DNA from: Acinetobacter sp. A47
GTDB lineage: Bacteria; Pseudomonadota; Gammaproteobacteria; Pseudomonadales; Moraxellaceae
Reading direction: 5' to 3'
DNA length: 64,000 nt
NCBI RefSeq assembly: GCF_000805455.1
Contig: NZ_JSUS01000009.1
Coordinates: 124,001 to 188,000, forward strand
The position numbers and the translations under genes were made by a program. The notes below the pieces were generated by a model. That model made no database searches. It saw only the letters and a list, made by a program, of their open reading frames with translations, and was not told the DNA's origin. Below, piece after piece: positions 8,371 through 18,629 of the stretch (position 1 is its first letter; every line of letters begins with the position of its first letter).

Positions 8371-9372
8371 TTATCTGGGCAATGCAGCATGCTGTTGTAC
8401 CGCCATATCTTGTTGCTCAGGGGGAGATGCATCTGTTTTACGCTGGATTGCCCACTGGATCTCTGCCAGTTTTGCTTGAGCAGCCTCAATTCCAGCCTGC
8501 ATGGTTGACTCCCGGCCTTTTACATCAAAAATATGTGCTTTTTCGCGAAGGTCAGGTTGAATCACAATATCGGCCTGTTTTAGTTCCTCTTCAGCCAGAC
8601 GCCCCTGCATAATATTAATATTCTGGTTAAACAGCCCCCAGACATTGGAGGTTTCGGTGTGGATCGGCTGGGCCAGAATATCCACCGCAATCACCACATC
8701 TGCCCCTAACTCACGAGCAACCTGTACCGGTACCGGACTCACCAGCCCGCCATCGACATATTCGACCTCATGAATTTTGGTCGGTACAAACATGCTGGGA
8801 ATTGAGGCAGAAGCGCGCACGGCCTGACCGGTATTGCCATAGTTAAAAACCGTTCTGCTGCCATCCCGGAGTTCGGTGGCCACCACATACATCGGAATTT
8901 TCAGCTTTTGTAACGGCGTATTGTGAACTTGCTGGTTGATATAGTCTTCAACCTTCTTTCCATCAAAAAAGCCCTTTAAGCTGACATTGACATCCCGGAC
9001 GTCATTGGCTTTTAACTTGAGCGCAATATCACGCAGCTCGGCAGCACTTTTACCGCTGGCATAAATAGAACCGACAATACTGCCGGCACTGGTTCCCACA
9101 ATAAAGTCGGGACGAATGCCCTGCTGTTCCAGTACCTCAATCACCCCAATATGGGCATAGCCCCGCGCTCCACCACTGCCCAGTACCAGTGCCACTACCG
9201 GCCGTTTCTGTTGCTGCTTGATATAGGAAAACGGTTGCGATACAGCCTGAGCCCGTGCATCTTCAACCACAGGACTGAGGTGAGCTGTGCTCTGACAACC
9301 CGCCAGACACATCATTGAAAGGCCAAGCATCCATAATTTAAGCTGTTTCATACGCAGTGTTGCCATGTTCAT
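8371..9372 (-). CDS. Patatin-like phospholipase (RssA/NTE type), predicted lipoprotein
   Basis: A patatin domain of the RssA/NTE group carries the oxyanion loop GSGGARGYAHIG, the nucleophile elbow GTSAG and the catalytic DGG (YVDGGLVSP). The N-terminus is a lipoprotein signal with lipobox LAGC, giving a lipidated cysteine at about residue 26 when the ATG at 9372 is used (333 aa). Starts at 9351 or 9444 are also in frame; none has a strong ribosome-binding site. Serine-aspartate hydrolysis of lipid esters is expected at the envelope, but the substrate is unknown. The C-terminal 40 residues are charged and glutamine-rich. Confidence 0.88.
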   Translation of the reverse strand: MNMATLRMKQLKLWMLGLSMMCLAGCQSTAHLSPVVEDARAQAVSQPFSYIKQQQKRPVVALVLGSGGARGYAHIGVIEVLEQQGIRPDFIVGTSAGSIVGSIYASGKSAAELRDIALKLKANDVRDVNVSLKGFFDGKKVEDYINQQVHNTPLQKLKIPMYVVATELRDGSRTVFNYGNTGQAVRASASIPSMFVPTKIHEVEYVDGGLVSPVPVQVARELGADVVIAVDILAQPIHTETSNVWGLFNQNINIMQGRLAEEELKQADIVIQPDLREKAHIFDVKGRESTMQAGIEAAQAKLAEIQWAIQRKTDASPPEQQDMAVQQHAALPR

Positions 9373-9462
9373 ATTATTGTCTGTGTTTGCTGTACCGGAT
9401 TTTAGCGCTGGAAAAAATGAAAAGATGTAGCAGTTTTTTTGCATTTGTCATTTGGATGTCAT

Positions 9463-9486
9463 AAAAAAAGCCCCTCGCAAGGGGCT
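9463..9486 (-). terminator. Terminator downstream of the AGCS symporter gene
   Basis: Hairpin AGCCCCT-CGCA-AGGGGCT (9469-9486) is followed on the minus strand by seven T residues. It lies 31 bp after the stop of the alanine symporter gene. Confidence 0.85.
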
Positions 9487-9517
9487 CTTCATTCATTTAC
9501 GCACTGACCAATACCGA

Positions 9518-10993
9518 TTACCAGATATCAGAACCTACTTTCTTCTTCAGTTCCGGATATTGATCAATCTTGAACTCAGGCTCTTTTACGCCTTTCTTCA
9601 ACTGTGCAGTATAGTCTTTCAACAAGGTACGCGCCATTGGCGTTAACAGTAAGATTGCGACCAGGTTAATGGTTGCCATGATCCCCATGAACAGGTCAGC
9701 CATCGACCATACCAGCGGAACGCTACCGATTGCACCGAAGTACACCATGACCAACACAAAGACACGGAATACAAACATGACTTTTGGATTGTTATTGATG
9801 AACTGTACATTACTCTCGGCATAGGCATAGTTACCCAATACAGCTGAATAACAGAACAGGAATAACAGAATCGCCAGGAAGTCACCACCCCAGCTGCCGA
9901 CCTGAGACTCCAGGGCACGCTGGGTCAACTCAACGCCGACAAAGCCTGCATCGTGGTACACACCAGAGATCAGGATAATCATCGCGGTACTGGTACATAC
10001 AATGAAGGTATCAACGAATACACCCAGCATTTGTACCAACCCCTGATTCACAGGATGTTTTACATCAGAGGCTGCCGCAGCATTCGGAGCAGAACCCATA
10101 CCGGCCTCGTTCGAGAACAGGCCACGCTTGATCCCCTGCATCATCGCCATGGAAATCATGGCACCGAAGAAACCACCGGCAGCGGCATTAAACTGGAATG
10201 CTTCAGTGAAGATCAGCTTAAAGATGCCCGGTAAAAGTTCGTAGTTGCTGAGCGCAATGTATAAAGCAACCGCTAAATATAAACCGGCTTTTAACGGTAC
10301 AAACATTTCTGCAAACTTGGCAATACGTTTGATCCCGCCAAAGATAGCCAGTGCAACTAAAACAACAAGGGCCAGACCCACCCACGAGATGACCAGATCA
10401 ACGCCACCCAGATGGGCTACCAGATTGGCCTTGTCCCAACCCCATGCATGTGAAGAGGCATTGGCAATGGCATTGATCTGAACCGAGTTGAATACAAAAC
10501 CATAGGTAAAGATCAAGGCAAGCGCAAAGATCACACCAAAGGTTTTGCTACGTAAGCCTTGAGTAATATAGTAAGCCGGTCCACCCCGAAACTGCTTGCT
10601 ATTACTGTCTCTGACTTTAAATAACTGAGCAAGCGAAGACTCAATAAAAGCCGAACTCATCCCCAGCAATGCAGTAAACCACATCCAGAATACTGCGCCA
10701 GGCCCGCCAATCGCAATGGCGATTGCAACACCGGCAATATTACCGACCCCGACACGACTGGCCAGACCGGTAACAAAGGCCTGAAAGGGAGTAAGCCCGT
10801 GTGTATCTTTCTCACCTTTACGGCTGCCCTTCATTACCTTGATACTGTGGAAGAACATTCTAATCTGAACGGCTTTCGTCGCGATCGTATAGAAAATCCC
10901 TACAGCGAGCAGGAAAATAACGAGGAAGTCCCATAAAGGATCATTAAAAAAACTTACCCAAGCCATCAGGGTGTCATTTAATTTTTCATTCAT
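9518..10993 (-). CDS. Sodium:alanine symporter, AGCS family
   Basis: This 491-aa protein is a multi-helix inner-membrane carrier of the alanine/glycine:cation symporter family (AlsT, DagA, YaaJ). Family blocks are GLTPFQAFVTGLASRVGVGNIAG near residue 70, GGPGAVFWMWFTALLGM, FRGGPAYYITQGL, and KRGLFSNEAGMGSAPNAAA. It brings alanine or glycine in with sodium. The ATG at 10993 is chosen; a GTG three bases earlier is also possible. It has its own terminator and lies next to the glutamate symporter gltS on the same strand, with a separate terminator between them, so the two appear to be independent transcripts. Confidence 0.93.
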   Translation of the reverse strand: MNEKLNDTLMAWVSFFNDPLWDFLVIFLLAVGIFYTIATKAVQIRMFFHSIKVMKGSRKGEKDTHGLTPFQAFVTGLASRVGVGNIAGVAIAIAIGGPGAVFWMWFTALLGMSSAFIESSLAQLFKVRDSNSKQFRGGPAYYITQGLRSKTFGVIFALALIFTYGFVFNSVQINAIANASSHAWGWDKANLVAHLGGVDLVISWVGLALVVLVALAIFGGIKRIAKFAEMFVPLKAGLYLAVALYIALSNYELLPGIFKLIFTEAFQFNAAAGGFFGAMISMAMMQGIKRGLFSNEAGMGSAPNAAAASDVKHPVNQGLVQMLGVFVDTFIVCTSTAMIILISGVYHDAGFVGVELTQRALESQVGSWGGDFLAILLFLFCYSAVLGNYAYAESNVQFINNNPKVMFVFRVFVLVMVYFGAIGSVPLVWSMADLFMGIMATINLVAILLLTPMARTLLKDYTAQLKKGVKEPEFKIDQYPELKKKVGSDIW

Positions 10994-11055
10994 CACTTAT
11001 TCGCTTTTAAATATTTTATGCACATCCGTGCATATACGATAACAATGGATGAATC

Positions 11056-11079
11056 AAAAAAGCCCCGCGTGGGGCTTTT
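11056..11079 (-). terminator. gltS: Terminator downstream of gltS
   Basis: Hairpin AGCCCC-GCGT-GGGGCT is flanked by A6 and T4, so it may work in both directions. It is 9 bp past the gltS stop codon. Confidence 0.85.
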
Positions 11080-11087
11080 GATCCGAC

Positions 11088-12323
11088 TTAGGCAAAGAAT
11101 TTCAAAATTAATTGAATTACTGTTGCGTTAATTAAATCAACGAAGAACGCACCACAAAGCGGAACAATCAGGAACGCTTTATGCGATGGTCCATACATAT
11201 TGGTAATTGCCTGCATGTTGGCAACCGCAGTTGGTGTTGCCCCCATACCGAAACCACAATGACCTGCTGCCAGAACAGCGGCATCGTAGTTTTTACCCAT
11301 GACACGGAAAGTCACAAATGCTGCATACAAAGCCATCGTAATGGTTTGCGCACCCAAAATGACGACCAATGGACCAGCCAGATCTGCCAGTTGCCATAAT
11401 TTCAGTGAAAGCAGGGCCATAGCCAGATAAAGCGACAATGAAGCGTTACCGAAAACATCAATCGCACGGTCAAAGATATCGACCTTTAATACGCTTTCCA
11501 GAATATTACGCAGGATGACACCACCACCGAGTGCCCATACAAATGTCGGTAACTCGAACCAGGTGCCTTTACTGTAACCGGTCATGAACTCTGCAAAGGC
11601 AAGACAGGCAGCAAACATACCTAAAGTGGTAATGGCATTATCAGCAGTGATTAAACGGACTTGATGCGGATTTTCAAATGGCGCCAGTTCATCAGGATGC
11701 TGATCCAGATGTGTATCGCGATTCTTGATCTCGGCCGGTGTCTGTGCCTGTGCAAGACTGTAACGGTTAATCAGCAGTTTTGCCAATGGTCCACCGATAA
11801 TACCACCGATGATCAGACCAAAGGTAGCACTTGCCATACCCAGCGCTAACGCACCCTGAATGCCGTGTTGAGATTCAAGAATCTCACCCCACGCACCTGC
11901 GGTACCGTGACCACCAGTCAGTGTGATCGAACCTGCAATCAGGCCAACCAGCGGATCGATGCCGAGCATCGTCGCCAGACTCATGCCGACCGCATTCTGA
12001 ACCACGATAAAGGATGCCACACAGATCAGGAAGATCACCAACCCGATACCACCTTCCTTCAACTTCATAAAATTGGCGCTTAAACCAATCGAAGCAAAGA
12101 AGATCAACATAAAACTGGTTTGTAGCTCGCTACTAAAAACAATGCTATAGCCCCACAGTGAATGCACCAGCAGGGAGACCACCGCAGCAACCAGACCGCC
12201 AGCGACAGGTTCGGGAATGTTATAGCGTTTTAGAAAGTCGATTTTATTAACGAGCAAACGCCCTAATAACAAGACGATAACCGCCGAAATCAGGGTATAA
12301 AAACCATTAAAAGTAAATTCCAT
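11088..12323 (-). CDS. gltS: Sodium/glutamate symporter GltS
   Basis: This 411-aa protein is an inner-membrane sodium-driven glutamate carrier (ESS family). It has two inverted sets of hydrophobic helices, each holding a glycine-rich re-entrant segment: ITLTGGHGTAGAWGE near residue 140 and AAGHCGFGMGATPTAVANM near residue 370. These loops form the substrate pore in the family, and the length is typical (about 400 aa). It sits between an alanine symporter and a DcaP-type porin on one strand, so this stretch looks dedicated to uptake of amino and organic acids, although each gene has its own terminator. Confidence 0.95.
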   Translation of the reverse strand: MEFTFNGFYTLISAVIVLLLGRLLVNKIDFLKRYNIPEPVAGGLVAAVVSLLVHSLWGYSIVFSSELQTSFMLIFFASIGLSANFMKLKEGGIGLVIFLICVASFIVVQNAVGMSLATMLGIDPLVGLIAGSITLTGGHGTAGAWGEILESQHGIQGALALGMASATFGLIIGGIIGGPLAKLLINRYSLAQAQTPAEIKNRDTHLDQHPDELAPFENPHQVRLITADNAITTLGMFAACLAFAEFMTGYSKGTWFELPTFVWALGGGVILRNILESVLKVDIFDRAIDVFGNASLSLYLAMALLSLKLWQLADLAGPLVVILGAQTITMALYAAFVTFRVMGKNYDAAVLAAGHCGFGMGATPTAVANMQAITNMYGPSHKAFLIVPLCGAFFVDLINATVIQLILKFFA

Positions 12324-12512
12324 ATCTTCTTCCGTTTACTTTAGCAGTCCGTTTGATGGCTTGACCCGTCACCGGAACTGCTAAAATAGTAACTCTCAAA
12401 ATGAGTGAAAACTCAATCAGCTTTATAAAAAGCATACAGTTCTATGTCAGAACCCATGCCGGTATCACCGATTCGGTTTTCACGGATGATTTTCACCTAC
12501 AGGATAGATGGC

Positions 12513-13865
12513 TTAGAAGTTATAGCGGGCCATTGCCCCTACACGATTATCTGTACCCTTTTGCCCGTCAAAGGTTTTACGTTCACCATAGATATACTCC
12601 AGGCCAAACGTTACCGGGGTTACCGGTGAATACATGATATTCCACCAGCCTTGTTGCAAGGTTTTATTCTGGGCAGTGTCTTTGGCAATGACCGCCTGCT
12701 TGGCAAAGTCATTGCTATCATCTGCAAACATTGCACCATAAGCCAGGGTACTGCGCAATTTCGGGCTAATCTGATAGGTTGTGCCTACTGTAAATGCATC
12801 AAACTCATTGAGATTTAAATCAAAATTCGTTGGATTCACATTAAATGCATTGTTGGTATACAACAGGAACTTACTATCGCCTTTGACATGCGAATAGTCA
12901 ATCATGGCCTGTAATGCATCCGTAAATTTGTATTTTGCACCAACAGCAACACCCCAGCCAAGTTCAGCCTCGCCAGAATGGACGCGGTTATTGTCCTTAT
13001 CATAGGTTGCTTTGCTACGTGCTTCAGTCAACAAGGCACGTGCCGAAGTGGTGCCCTTGCCTTCTGCAAAATCATATTTCAATTTTGAGGTTAAGGCCGG
13101 GGTACGGTTATCGTCATTGCCCTTTTCCAGAGCGACGGCATAACTGGTCTCAGGAGTGAACTTGCCACTATAACGTACCATTGGGGTACGGTAGGTGCCG
13201 ATTCCCAGAGGAGAGTTAAAGTCGAGCATTTCCGGTTGCAAGTCTGTCGCCAGGAAGGTTGATGTGGTTTGACCAAATAACCAGTCATTGAAGGTCAGGT
13301 AGGCATGACGGATACGGATGGTGTCATTGCTGCTACCGCCACGGAAGTCTACTTCCAGCTTCCCGCCAACATCTGCCCCTTCAACAGGTGCCTTAAAATC
13401 AAGCCCCAGACGGGTTGTGGCAGCAGTGCTATAAAAACGGTCACTGTTTTTTTCAGCCCCTTCCAGATCAACCTTGTTGATCCGGTTGAAAATGCCATCC
13501 CCACCTTTGGACTGGTAGGAAGCATCGCCACGCACGAAACCGTATAGTTTTACTTCTGCACCAGAAGCGGTACTAAAGCTCAGTGGAGATTTTTTTGGAG
13601 TCGCAGCAGCTACAACCGGTGTATTCTGATTTTGTGTTGTAACAGCTGTCGCAGCAGGCGCTACGCTAACTTGTGTTGGTTCATTTTGTTGTTTTGCTTG
13701 GGGAACATACTGCTGTAATAACGCTCTTAATTCCTTGACTTCATCGCGAAGTTGCTGAATCTGTTCTTGCTCGCTGGCAGCATGTGTACTGTTCATCATT
13801 AAGGCTGCAACAGTGATTGCCAGTCCTTGCATTACGAACGGCTTACGGATGAGAGATAAACTCAT
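12513..13865 (-). CDS. DcaP-type trimeric outer-membrane porin
   Basis: This 450-aa protein starts at the ATG at 13865, with a perfect AAGGAG 7 bp upstream; the frame stays open to 13961, but that extension would hide the signal peptide (MQGLAITVAALMMNSTHA). The mature N-terminus is a short coiled coil (EQIQQLRDEVKELRALLQQY), then an alanine/threonine/glutamine-rich linker, then a beta-barrel from about residue 100 (EVKLYGFVRGDASYQ) ending in a terminal aromatic (ARYNF), the signal for outer-membrane assembly. DcaP proteins are Acinetobacter porins for dicarboxylic acids and related anions, and the coiled coil helps the trimer. The substrate here is inferred from the family. Confidence 0.9.
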   Translation of the reverse strand: MSLSLIRKPFVMQGLAITVAALMMNSTHAASEQEQIQQLRDEVKELRALLQQYVPQAKQQNEPTQVSVAPAATAVTTQNQNTPVVAAATPKKSPLSFSTASGAEVKLYGFVRGDASYQSKGGDGIFNRINKVDLEGAEKNSDRFYSTAATTRLGLDFKAPVEGADVGGKLEVDFRGGSSNDTIRIRHAYLTFNDWLFGQTTSTFLATDLQPEMLDFNSPLGIGTYRTPMVRYSGKFTPETSYAVALEKGNDDNRTPALTSKLKYDFAEGKGTTSARALLTEARSKATYDKDNNRVHSGEAELGWGVAVGAKYKFTDALQAMIDYSHVKGDSKFLLYTNNAFNVNPTNFDLNLNEFDAFTVGTTYQISPKLRSTLAYGAMFADDSNDFAKQAVIAKDTAQNKTLQQGWWNIMYSPVTPVTFGLEYIYGERKTFDGQKGTDNRVGAMARYNF

Positions 13866-14288
13866 GAGAAGCTCCTTGTATATGGTGTATATTTCAACAT
13901 TTCCCACAGACGATGAATTGGGTAAATTCAAACAGTCTGCAAATAGAAAATTCCCCCTCACCCAATCAGTAAGGAAAGCCTAATCAATTTTAAAAAGGGC
14001 GTATTATGCATAAATTTCGGATATTGTGTGTACTTTTTACTTAAAGAGTTTATTCGAATTCTACAGGCTGCCATAAATATTATTTCGATTTCATTATGTT
14101 ACTTATAGAATTATTTCTCACACAAACCAAACAAAATATAGAAAACCCGCAACAATTGCTGCTCATCCACTTATTTGCCTGCATGTTTTTTAGCCGCCAC
14201 ATTATTTATACCGCAAAAACCGCCAACAAAAAATATTTATTGCTTTATAGTCTTCTGCCATGAAAAAACCAAAATGATGAGGTGTTTT
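13866..14288. other. Divergent intergenic region, DcaP porin and nitroreductase
   Basis: This AT-rich 423-bp gap must carry promoters for both divergent genes. I see a 10-bp palindrome TTATGCATAA (14004-14013), but no clear consensus promoter and no RNA gene. Confidence 0.4.
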
Positions 14289-14993
14289 ATGAACATGGAA
14301 CAAGTCCGCCATGTAGATGAGGCAATCACTTCCCGGCATTCGGTACGTGCATTTTTAGATACCCCGGTTGACCCCCAGACCATTAAGGATATCTTGACCG
14401 TGGCAAGCCGTGCTCCTTCCGGAACCAATGTCCAGCCATGGAAAGTCTATGTAGTGACAGGCAAAAAACGTGCAGAAATGATTGAACGTGTGTGTGCAGC
14501 GCAAATTGAACTCTTGCAAAAACCGGAACTGGCTGCCCAATATCAAGAAACCTTTGCTTATTATCCCCAGACCTGGATTTCGCCCTTTATCGATCGCCGC
14601 CGTGCCAATGGCTGGGGACTTTATGGCCTGCTAGGCATCCAGAAAGGTGAAAAAGAAAAAATGGCAGCGCAGCAATTGCGCAACTTCCAGTTATTCGATG
14701 CACCTGTGGGGCTGTACTTTACTGTAAATAAAGCCATGGGCATCGGTTCAAAAATGGATATTTCCATGATGTTGCAGAATGTCATGATCGCGGCCAAGGC
14801 ACGCGGACTGGATACTTGCCCGCAAGCAGCATGGAATCATTTTCACCCGATCGTACTGGATATACTGGGCGCACCGGAAGATGAAGAGCTGGTATGTACC
14901 ATTGCACTGGGCTATGCCGACCCTGACCATATTGTCAACACGTTCATTACGCCCCGCGAGCCGGTTGAGAACTTCACCGTGTTTTTAGATTAA
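14289..14993 (+). CDS. Nitroreductase-family FMN oxidoreductase
   Basis: This 234-aa protein has the nitroreductase fold. The N-terminal motif SRHSVRAFLDTPVD and the following SRAPSGTNVQPWKVYV bind FMN phosphate and the isoalloxazine ring. A C-terminal block near residue 185 (GLDTCPQAAWNHF) and ALGYADPDH complete it. It would reduce nitro-aromatics or quinones with NAD(P)H as a cytosolic dimer. The ATG at 14289 is used because a GAGG ribosome-binding site lies 7 bp upstream; the open frame extends further but without family similarity. It is convergent with the efflux-pump gene. Confidence 0.9.
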   Translation: MNMEQVRHVDEAITSRHSVRAFLDTPVDPQTIKDILTVASRAPSGTNVQPWKVYVVTGKKRAEMIERVCAAQIELLQKPELAAQYQETFAYYPQTWISPFIDRRRANGWGLYGLLGIQKGEKEKMAAQQLRNFQLFDAPVGLYFTVNKAMGIGSKMDISMMLQNVMIAAKARGLDTCPQAAWNHFHPIVLDILGAPEDEELVCTIALGYADPDHIVNTFITPREPVENFTVFLD

Positions 14994-15008
14994 AGTAGCC
15001 GAGATATT

Positions 15009-15036
15009 GCAGTACCTCTTTAGCCAGAGGTACTGC
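15009..15036. terminator. Strong hairpin between convergent genes
   Basis: Perfect 11-bp arms (GCAGTACCTCT, 15009-15019, and its complement, 15026-15036) surround a 6-nt loop. The right arm lies inside the last codons of the efflux-pump gene. There is no T run on either strand, so it may stabilise 3' ends rather than act as a classic terminator. Confidence 0.5.
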
Positions 15037-16234
15037 CTTGCAATTTACCGACTTTCAAGATGGCAATAAAGCCGGCACTGGTAAACAGCAGCATCATCAA
15101 GCCCATGTTGAGTGAGGCTTTCCAGACCAGAAAATTCAGGATAATCCCGGCCAGCAAACCACAGGCAAACTGCATGCTTCCCATGATGGCACTCGCCGTT
15201 CCGGCACGTGCGCCCTGTTTTGACATCGCTAGCGCCATTGCATTTGGCCCGGTCAGACCAATCCCGGAGACGACCAAAAACAAGCCTGGCATTAGTAAGG
15301 TTAGAGGCGCATCTGCCATCAAGCCTGCACCCAGTACAATCAATGCCCCCAGACACTGGATTGATCCGCCCAGCTTTAAGCGCTGGTACACGCCCATACG
15401 GGTATTTAGGTGTTTGTTAACCGAAGACATCAGCATGATGCCTGCGGCATTCAAGGCAAAGGCATAAGAGAAGTGTTGCTGGGATAAACCATACTGCCCC
15501 ATAAAAACGGCGGAAGCCGAACTGATATAGCAGAACAGGGCTGCCCCCGTTAAACAGCCTGCAAACATGGGGATGCGAAAACTCTCATCTTTCAAGATGG
15601 CTGCATATAAGGTCGTGACCTGATAGACCGATAACTTCAAGCGGCGCTCGGCAGGCAAGGATTCTTTAAAAAAGAAGTGCACACAGAGCCAGCATATAAC
15701 CCCGATCATTGCCAGGGTGACAAAGATCGCCTGCCAGCGGAAGAAATTAAGAATCCATGCTCCAAACATCGGCGCCAGAATCGGTGCCAGCCCCATGACA
15801 ATCATCATGCTGGAAAATGCCTGTGCAGATCCCTGCATGTCCAGACGGTCACGAATTGCAGCACGTGCGATCACCACGCCAACACATCCTCCGAGCGCCT
15901 GAAAAATACGTGCTGCGATCAAGGCCCACTCGCTGCTTGCAAACACACAGGCCAGACTGGCCATGGCATACAGTGCCAGGCCAAAGTACAGGGGCGTTTT
16001 ACGTCCAATCCGGTCGCTTACCGGGCCATAAATCAGTTGCCCCATAGCCAGCCCAAGAAAGTAGGCAGGCAAGGTATTGGCAATCATTTGCGTACTTACC
16101 CCAAACTCGTCTGCCATTTGCGGCAGGGCTGGCAAGTACATATCAATCGATAACGGCCCTAACGCAGTTAACAAGGCAAGCAACATAATCCATGCTGTTG
16201 AATATTGACGTTGATTGGTTTGCCCGGCCTGCAT
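15020..16234 (-). CDS. Bcr/CflA-family multidrug efflux MFS transporter
   Basis: This 404-aa protein has 12 hydrophobic helices and drug/proton antiporter motifs: SIDMYLPALPQMADEF in helix 1, the MFS motif YGPVSDRIGRKTPLYFG after helix 2, and ARAAIRDRLD after helix 4. These match the Bcr/CflA group, which exports bicyclomycin, chloramphenicol and similar compounds. The start at 16234 has a GGGG sequence just upstream; the open frame continues to 16333 with a non-membrane extension of 33 aa that other members lack. The actual drug range cannot be predicted. Confidence 0.9.
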   Translation of the reverse strand: MQAGQTNQRQYSTAWIMLLALLTALGPLSIDMYLPALPQMADEFGVSTQMIANTLPAYFLGLAMGQLIYGPVSDRIGRKTPLYFGLALYAMASLACVFASSEWALIAARIFQALGGCVGVVIARAAIRDRLDMQGSAQAFSSMMIVMGLAPILAPMFGAWILNFFRWQAIFVTLAMIGVICWLCVHFFFKESLPAERRLKLSVYQVTTLYAAILKDESFRIPMFAGCLTGAALFCYISSASAVFMGQYGLSQQHFSYAFALNAAGIMLMSSVNKHLNTRMGVYQRLKLGGSIQCLGALIVLGAGLMADAPLTLLMPGLFLVVSGIGLTGPNAMALAMSKQGARAGTASAIMGSMQFACGLLAGIILNFLVWKASLNMGLMMLLFTSAGFIAILKVGKLQGSTSG

Positions 16235-16376
16235 ACTGCCCCACTTTAACAAATTTTGGAATATTCTAAGCTTAGCATCCCCACCAGATTTGTGCATAAT
16301 ATTAACGTCTGCGAGCAGCCTATCCATGTTCACAGCCAGATGAAAATTCCATTGCAGAATACAAGAAGGATACCCC

Positions 16377-18551
16377 TTGAATCCCTGGTTCGGACGTTTA
16401 AAACAAACAACCTATAACACCACGTTAATGTATAACGTGCGCATGCTGATCGCTTTTACCGGAACAGCATTTGTTCCTTATTTACTCGATTATCAACTGG
16501 CAACAATTCCCCTGACCCTGGGGGTGGTTGCAGCAGCGATTAGTGATATTGATGACCGCTTTTCTGTGCGGATCATGAATCTGATTTATACCTATATCGG
16601 TTTTTTTATTACCGCTGCTTCGGTTCAGCTGTTATTTCCCTACCCGGTTGCCTTCGCAATTGGACTGATCGCCTCATGTATCGGCTGGATCTTGCTCGGC
16701 TCACTCGGCCGGCGTTATGCCACCATTGCTTATGGCTGTCTGGTGACCTCTGTCTATACCATGCTGGGGGTGCATTTATTTGAGCAGTGGTATGTTCAGC
16801 CGGCTCTCCTGGTCGCAGGTGCAGCCTGGTATGGCTTACTTTCCACCATCAGTTTCCTGCTGTTTCCGGTACGTAAAGTCCGCGATCAGCTTTCTGCCTC
16901 CTACTCGGCCTTAGGCAGCTTCCTGTTTGCCAAGTCCAACCTGTTCGATGTCGACATGACGCCTTCCAGCTATCAACAGAGCATGATTGATATTGCCATG
17001 GAAAATGGCAAGCTGGTGGCAATCTTTAACGAGTTGCGCATGTCCTTACTGACCCGCCTCAAAGGAGACCGCGGACAGAAGGATACCCGGCGCAGCCTGC
17101 AATATTATTTTGTGGCACAGGATATTCACGAACGGGCAGATTCGGCACATATCGACTATCAGAAACTGGCCAAAGTATTCCAGCATAGTGACATCCTGTT
17201 CCGTTTCCAGCGTATCCTGTCGATTCAGGGCAAGGCCTGTCAGGATCTGGCCCAGTCGATTGTAAGCCGCACCCGTTATGTACATAACAAACGCTTCAAG
17301 CACAGCTTTGAAAATTTACGGGCTTCGCTGGAAAAGCTGCGGGAAGATGGCCATTATGACCAGGTTCGGATTAATGCCCTGTTTGCGCTGTATCAGAACC
17401 TGAAATCCATTGATGCCCAGTTACAAAATCTGGAAACCGAACGTAACCTGCAAAAGATCAATGCCCAGCACGCAGAAAGCCAGCTGAAAGATGATGACCT
17501 CAAGGGCTGGAACGATATTATGGTTCGGGTTAAACAACACCTCACCCCGGAATCGGTCCTGTTCCGGCATGCCGTTCGCTTGTCCATTGTCCTGTTTATT
17601 GGCTATGTGTTTATCCAGATGACAGATATCGCATACGGCTACTGGATTATGCTAACGGCCCTGTTTGTTTGCCAGCCGAATTTTAATGCCACCAAGCGGC
17701 GTCTGTATCTGCGTATTGTCGGTACTCTGGTCGGGATCATTGTTGGCCTGGCCATCATCTATTTTATTCCTTCAATTGAAGGACAGCTGGTGATGCTGAT
17801 ACTCAGTGGTGTGCTGTTTCTGGAGCTGCGCAGCAAACAGTATGCGCAAGCCACGGCTTTTATTACCATACTGGCCTTAATCAACTTCAATCTGGATGGT
17901 TCGGCCTTTGCAGCAGGTTTGCCGCGCTTTATTGATACCGTGATCGGCTGTGCGCTGGCCTGGTTCGGCGTGAGCTTTATCTGGCCAGACTGGAAGTTCC
18001 GCAGACTCCCCCGTTCGATCCGACGTTCTTTACAGGCTCAATGTAAATACCTGAGCGAAGTGGTCGCGCAATATCATCATGGCCGTAATAATGCCCTGAA
18101 TTATCGTGTGGTACGCCGTGCTGCCCATAATACCGATGCAGAAGTGGCTTCGCTGATCTCGACCATTGCCACCGAACCCAATATCGATGCCAACCGGAAA
18201 AGTCTGGCTTTCGAGTTTTTATGCCTGAGCCATACCTTTTTAAGCTATATTGCTGCCTTGGGTGCACATCGTGAGCAACTACAGGATCAGGAAGTGCTCA
18301 GCTTGCTGGATCAGGCACTGGATGACATTCAGGGGGCATTACTCAGGGATGAAGTTCCCGACCTATCTGCACAGAATATGATGCAGGCGATCCGGGAGCG
18401 TTTGAGCCGCAATGAAGACAGCGAGCAGAAGTCGCTGATTATCTTGCAACAACTGTCTTTAATGCTGGGAGTATTGACCCGCCTCAGCATGCTGAAACAG
18501 AGCCTGAGCCATGAACCGAATGAAGACGGCACAGAATATGCATCACTGTAA
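16377..18551 (+). CDS. yccS: YccS-type FUSC-family inner-membrane protein
   Basis: This 724-aa protein has two blocks of about five hydrophobic helices, each followed by a long cytosolic helical region, as in E. coli YccS. Strong family blocks are IPLTLGVVAAAISDIDDRFSVR near residue 40, LTRLKGDRGQKDTRRSLQYYF, VAQDIHERADSAHIDYQ and DILFRFQRILSIQG. The coding region begins with TTG, supported by AGAAGGA 7 bp upstream; no ATG fits as well. FUSC proteins relate to aromatic-acid exporters, but the role of YccS is not established. It is divergent from the efflux-pump gene. Confidence 0.9.
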   Translation: MNPWFGRLKQTTYNTTLMYNVRMLIAFTGTAFVPYLLDYQLATIPLTLGVVAAAISDIDDRFSVRIMNLIYTYIGFFITAASVQLLFPYPVAFAIGLIASCIGWILLGSLGRRYATIAYGCLVTSVYTMLGVHLFEQWYVQPALLVAGAAWYGLLSTISFLLFPVRKVRDQLSASYSALGSFLFAKSNLFDVDMTPSSYQQSMIDIAMENGKLVAIFNELRMSLLTRLKGDRGQKDTRRSLQYYFVAQDIHERADSAHIDYQKLAKVFQHSDILFRFQRILSIQGKACQDLAQSIVSRTRYVHNKRFKHSFENLRASLEKLREDGHYDQVRINALFALYQNLKSIDAQLQNLETERNLQKINAQHAESQLKDDDLKGWNDIMVRVKQHLTPESVLFRHAVRLSIVLFIGYVFIQMTDIAYGYWIMLTALFVCQPNFNATKRRLYLRIVGTLVGIIVGLAIIYFIPSIEGQLVMLILSGVLFLELRSKQYAQATAFITILALINFNLDGSAFAAGLPRFIDTVIGCALAWFGVSFIWPDWKFRRLPRSIRRSLQAQCKYLSEVVAQYHHGRNNALNYRVVRRAAHNTDAEVASLISTIATEPNIDANRKSLAFEFLCLSHTFLSYIAALGAHREQLQDQEVLSLLDQALDDIQGALLRDEVPDLSAQNMMQAIRERLSRNEDSEQKSLIILQQLSLMLGVLTRLSMLKQSLSHEPNEDGTEYASL

Positions 18552-18629
18552 CGATTCGCCATTGGCATAATATCTTTGCCTGCCAATAGGTGTTAAACTT
18601 AACCCAGTTCTAGACTCATTTTTTACACT